A stretch of DNA of 34,540 bases from Pigoraptor chileana (Eukaryota; Opisthokonta; Filasterea), in the NCBI GenBank assembly GCA_943704495.1, contig CALSCR010003097.1, positions 1 to 34,540 on the forward strand, given 5' to 3'. The translations under genes were made by a program, and so were the position numbers. Shown in pieces: positions 31,119 through 34,540 of the stretch; within the stretch, counting starts at the first letter, position 1, and the number at the start of each line of letters is the position of its first letter. Under the pieces are notes generated by a model. The model made no database searches and was not told the DNA's origin. It worked only from the letters and a program-made list of their open reading frames with translations.

Positions 31119-32178
31119 CTACAGGTCGAGGTGGCCCAGACCGAATTGTGCAAGAAGCTCCTTGTTGCGCAATTGTCTCGACGACGCCTCAGCCTCCCAC
31201 TTGTCCTTTGCGATTTCTATTTTGCGGGTCATGCGGTCAAGTGCGTCCTGTGTTGTTGTGATAGGGTGTGCGCGAGTGCGCCATGTCAGCAAGGCACATG
31301 ATTCATTCAATCCAGTGCGTGCCAGCCAGCGCATATGCGGCGTGTTGGCGTGACTTACGTGGACCATGTGCTCGTAGAAACTCTCCATGGTGGCGATTTT
31401 GTTGCGCTGGCTCTCAATTGTTTTGTCTCTCTCTGCCAAAAGCTCCGCCTTGTCTCTCTCACTTTCGGAAAGTGCTTGCTTTGTGTGGGCTGTGATGACG
31501 TCAGGATGGCACGGTTGGCACACATATTCAAGCATGAACCGCACTAAAAAGGAATCATTACAAGTGCTCAGTCAAACTTACTTAGTTCATCAGTCAGGCG
31601 TGCAACTTGAGTCTCGAGAGCATTCACACGCTTAATCATCTGTGATTGCATGGACTTGTACTGTCGCGTCATATCTGCCAAGATGACGGTTACATATGAG
31701 CATTTTTGCAACTTCGAACCTTGAAGGCGCAAACATGCCCGAAGAAAATCATACGCCATGACTCACCAGAGGAAATCACGTTGCGCACTTCCGTTTGCTC
31801 ATCAAGCTTGCCCTGCAGCTCTTCAAGCTGATCGATAGCCTCTTCGCGGGATATCTCCGCTCGTGAAGCGAGTTCGCTGCGAGCGCCTGCGTACCCAGTT
31901 CATACATCAGAACTTGAGGGGAAATGCCGACACTGCGCCAAACCCAACAATAAGAGACAAAAACTCACCAAGCGCCCGCTTAAGAGCTTCGATCTCATGG
32001 GTTGCCCTGTCAAATTTTTCCTGCAGGCTCAATTGCTGGGAGTCTCCCTCTGCGTGGTAGACGAGCACGTCCTCAGTCAATAAAACAAATCAGGCACACT
32101 GTATCACAGGGACACAAACACTCCTCACTACTCACTCCCATCACCCGCAGCTTTCTTAGGTTTGGTCTTGGGTGGCAT
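31119..32178 (-). CDS. CCDC153: CCDC153 / dynein regulatory complex subunit 12
   Basis: Coiled-coil subunit of the nexin-dynein regulatory complex of motile axonemes (DRC12). Exons: 32178-32136, 32049-31969, 31886-31767, 31674-31582, 31489-31359, 31247-31119; 198 residues (human about 210). It starts MPPKTKPKKAAGDG, as in CCDC153 (MPPKTK). Almost everything after residue 20 is heptad-rich: LQEKFDRATHEIEALKRAL, EEAIDQLEELQGKLDEQ, DMTRQYKSMQSQM, LETQVARLTDEL. The family signature follows: ERDKTIESQRNKIATMESFY, ALDRMTRKIEIAKDKWE, and the C-terminal FGLGHLDL (human FGLNPLDL). It implies that the organism builds motile cilia or flagella. The exon 2 acceptor at 32050 was chosen by phase over one 16 bases upstream. 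The match is from memory but covers both ends and the centre. Confidence 0.88.
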
Positions 32179-33540
32179 GGTTAGCTTTCCTATTGCAATA
32201 TCAAACCTGTGTCGTTCTGTGGTCCTATTCCTTACTAGATGATCTTTGTTGATGCATTCAGCCGGGTCCTGATCTCAGTGCCGACAACATTCCAAAGTTG
32301 TAACGTCCTACCCCGGATGATCCATTCCGGTCCTGCTCTCTTTTTCTGACCCAAAATACAAATATTTCCAAAGGGACTTCTTAATCCCCCTAGATATTTG
32401 GCAAAACCACAGAAAACAAACAATCTTGTCGATTAGTGTGTCGCTAAGAGCTCTCCGATTTTATCTTCCTGTTCCTATAAAGAAATGGTTTCGTTTCTCG
32501 GTATTATTATGTTTTGTGTGCGATGATTGTGCCGTCAATCGTGTAAATATAAAAGCGTCTCCGAGCGCCTATCATTGAATGAAATCCATGTTCATAAAGG
32601 GGTGCGTATTGGCGTGAGTAAACCTTATCTCTTGTGTATGTGAGCAATGCGTCATTTCACAAAGGTGCTGGTGGTATCCTTGATGAAGACACACTCATAA
32701 TACTCGAATACTAATACTAAATACACATTATGGACTGAATGAAGACACACACATGTATGTACATGTATATATGGTAGTAGCGTCTCACTAATCCCTCTAT
32801 AATTATATCTACATGTAAACGAACAGCGCCTTGAGTATCCTCCATCGCTTGAGTGTGGCTAGCTAAGATTACATTCGTTATAAGTTTATCCAAAATCGAT
32901 GGAGAATCAACAAACCATGAATTGCGAGTATTAATTTCCTTTGCAAGCTTATTTTATGTATTTTTACGCATATTCTGAAGGTCTTCAAATTGCGCAGAGA
33001 TGATGGCGATTAGGAGCATCCTAGTCACAAACATATATACATAATACTTGTAAACGCTGTGTATGAAATCGCTTTATTTTTGTACATACATGCATAAATA
33101 ATAATATAAATATAGATTTTTACTTCTTATCATGTGTCAACTTGATTTGTGATAAACGTGAGAACGCAACTTCACATACCTACATATAACTCATGCATAA
33201 AAAATAATTCACAAGGGCTTAAACAAATATACAAATATATCTACTCTACAACATTATTATACATAAATTATATCATTAAGGAAAAATGTCACTTATGTTG
33301 TTGTAATATCAAAAGAACCACACACGTACTTATCTGAATTCGCGGCTCCTGTTTCAAGAGTATGGATGGTTGGGGATGTGTTGTGCTTGCTATTCATTCA
33401 CCTTCGACATAAAAGAAACAACAACGTTCTTGCACTACCGTGAAGCACGAATGACTTCTGTGGAATTGATTCGATTTCGTTGAGCAAACGAATGAAAGTA
33501 AACATTTGATGAAGTTTTAGTGCGCGTAAATAATGGTGTC
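32179..33540. other. AT-rich intergenic spacer
   Basis: No coding region recognised. From about 32450 the sequence becomes strongly AT-rich, with ACATGTATGTACATGTATATATGG and many TATATA/ATAAAT words, in sharp contrast to the GC-rich genes. The first about 100-200 bp should hold the CCDC153 promoter. Short open frames here show no conserved motif. It could be a scaffold/origin-type AT island, decayed element sequence or plain intergenic DNA. Confidence 0.6.
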
Positions 33541-34339
33541 ACCGGTTACACCAAGGGGACTAACAGCCCCCTTGATAACTAACTTAGTAGACAGACTGGA
33601 CCGATTGAGCTTGTGTTACGGTTCAACGTAGGCATCTGTTACTATTATCACGTGAGACGATACCCTTGCGCAGCGGTCCTGCCCTGGCGAGAGATCGGCT
33701 TATTTGTGATTTGGAGGTGGTATCACTCTTGATCGGAGCCCATAAATTGTATCTGATTTCACTCAGAAGTCCAAATAAATTGGGAAGGGGCAACAGATGA
33801 CAGGGAATCAGAGACACCGTACTAAGGACGAGGGAGGCTTACGGGGATTATGGGCATCCGGGGTAGGGGAGAGTTCGGGAAGCGGTTAAGTCGATTTCGG
33901 GGCCGCCGGGTTTGAAGTGCGCGAGGCAGGCAAAGAATGCGGAAAATGGAGGGGAGGCCCAATTCCGCGGCCGGCGGAGGTCACGTGACCTCCCAAATCC
34001 GGCGCCGCAGGCGCCTGCGGAGCGGCACCCTCCCCGTAATGACGCATAAGTCCCATACAAAATGTACTTGAAAGGCTTCATAATTACGTATTGGGCCGCA
34101 TGCGGCTCCATAGGTCCGCAAAAGCGCTACGTACCCGCATTTATGCGTAATTATGGCGCCTCATAGGCGGTCAGCCGCCCGACCGTCGTCACACAGCCCA
34201 TCTTGCCAAGTGTACATGTATTCGGCAGATCTAATCCATACTGCTTATTTTCAGCATCCTCTTGAATATTTGTCCTCTCGAATATTTGTCTCTCTTCTTT
34301 TTTAGCTTTCAGCATCTCCGGCATCTCCGGATTTTTGCA
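33541..34339. other. Palindrome-rich spacer
   Basis: A cluster of inverted repeats: the near-perfect GGTGTCACCGGTTACACC (about 33536-33553), a hairpin CAAGGGG/CCCCTTG (33552-33574), GGAGGTCACGTGACCTCC (33976-33993), CCGCAGGCGCCTGCGG (34005-34020), GCCGCATGCGGC (34095-34106), CATAATTACG/CGTAATTATG arms around 34078 and 34146, and a GGCGG/CCGCC hairpin (34167-34180). No recognised protein or RNA gene. This may be a non-autonomous mobile element or a regulatory block; clear terminal inverted repeats with target duplication were not established. Confidence 0.55.
33976..33993. repeat. Perfect 18-bp palindrome centred on an E-box
   Basis: GGAGGTCACGTGACCTCC reads the same on both strands, with TCACGTGA at its centre. 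A second perfect palindrome of 16 bp (CCGCAGGCGCCTGCGG) follows 12 bp later. Confidence 0.9.
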
Positions 34340-34540
34340 ATGCAGACTAGCGTCGAAAATGCGCAATGGAGCAGTATGCTCAATAGATCATTGTCCCTGT
34401 TGGCTGGTGCCGCAGGCACACAGTCTGCGCGGCCCGGGCTGCAACACAGCGACGTCACCAGCCCGGCACAACCAGTACCATCTTTATTTGCGCCGTCGGT
34501 AGCATCGGCTGGTGTTGCACCAGCGATGAATGGCAGTTCA
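34340..34540 (+). CDS. Open frame running off the right edge, unrecognised
   Basis: From ATG 34340 the frame is open for 67 codons to the window end: MQTSVENAQWSSMLNRSLSL, then an Ala/Gly/Pro/Ser-rich stretch with LFAPSVASAGVAPAM. A pyrimidine-rich tract ending TTTCAG lies at about 34291-34311, so the region could instead be an internal exon. The composition matches a disordered N-terminus, and no family is recognised. It could be a host gene or the start of a mobile-element gene; the window cannot decide. Confidence 0.4.
   Translation, partial: MQTSVENAQWSSMLNRSLSLLAGAAGTQSARPGLQHSDVTSPAQPVPSLFAPSVASAGVAPAMNGSS

Noticed and set aside
32235-32423. 62-codon minus-strand frame upstream of CCDC153
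   Set aside because: No recognisable motif; it lies where the CCDC153 promoter and 5' UTR should be and at the edge of AT-rich DNA.
33848-34111. 87-codon minus-strand Arg/Pro/Gly-rich frame
   Set aside because: It spans the palindrome cluster and its open length follows from GC-rich inverted repeats; no family recognised and no splice context.
1-34540. CRISPR arrays, bacterial operons, rRNA genes or a viral insertion
   Set aside because: All recognised genes are spliced eukaryotic genes. No regular spacer-repeat array, rRNA core sequence, capsid-type, integrase-type or polymerase-type motif was seen.

Overview
The window is nuclear DNA from a compact, intron-rich eukaryotic genome. Every recognisable gene is split by GT-AG introns, mostly about 80-230 bp, with donors such as GTGAGT and GTGGGT and acceptors ending CAG. 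Two introns appear to use GC donors. The gene set is GPR157-type receptor, PDCL3, an SLC12 cotransporter, TMEM222, APPBP2, RSA3, TIMELESS, CAPZB, protein kinase C, TEX47, a nucleolin-like protein and the dynein-regulatory-complex subunit CCDC153/DRC12. This points to a flagellated opisthokont or close relative (unicellular holozoan, chytrid-like or apusomonad-like). The species cannot be named from the sequence. I joined exons by eye using splice signals, reading phase and remembered family sequences; no alignment was run.

Layout. 1-1345 (+): 3' half of a GPR157-like GPCR. 1346-3363: a 2-kb spacer holding a GC-rich stretch that is closed in all frames and carries a 22-bp palindrome. 3364-5444 (+): PDCL3-like phosducin-like protein. 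5511-9723 (-): SLC12 cation-chloride cotransporter. 10436-11416 (-): TMEM222. 11893-14738 (+): APPBP2. 14987-16186 (-): RSA3-domain ribosome assembly protein, head to head with TIMELESS (16641-21250, +) across a promoter with three E2F-like sites. 21396-22810 (-): CAPZB. 23348-26354 (-): a protein kinase C with an unusual PB1-C1-C1-kinase layout. 26864-28065 (-): TEX47. 28384-29924 (-): a LisH/acidic/RRM/GAR nucleolar protein, head to head with an unrecognised 103-residue protein (30445-30979, +). 31119-32178 (-): CCDC153/DRC12. 32179-34339: an AT-rich spacer followed by a palindrome cluster. 34340-end (+): an open frame running off the window.

There is no operon-like logic; these are housekeeping, signalling and ciliary genes packed tightly. 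The strongest novelty is the protein kinase C. It joins an atypical-PKC PB1 domain and an atypical-like kinase domain to a pseudosubstrate, two complete zinc-binding C1 domains and a serine hydrophobic motif of the conventional/novel PKC kind. Secondary points are the LisH-RRM-GAR protein, the unrecognised small gene, the GC-AG introns and the ORF-free palindromic spacers.
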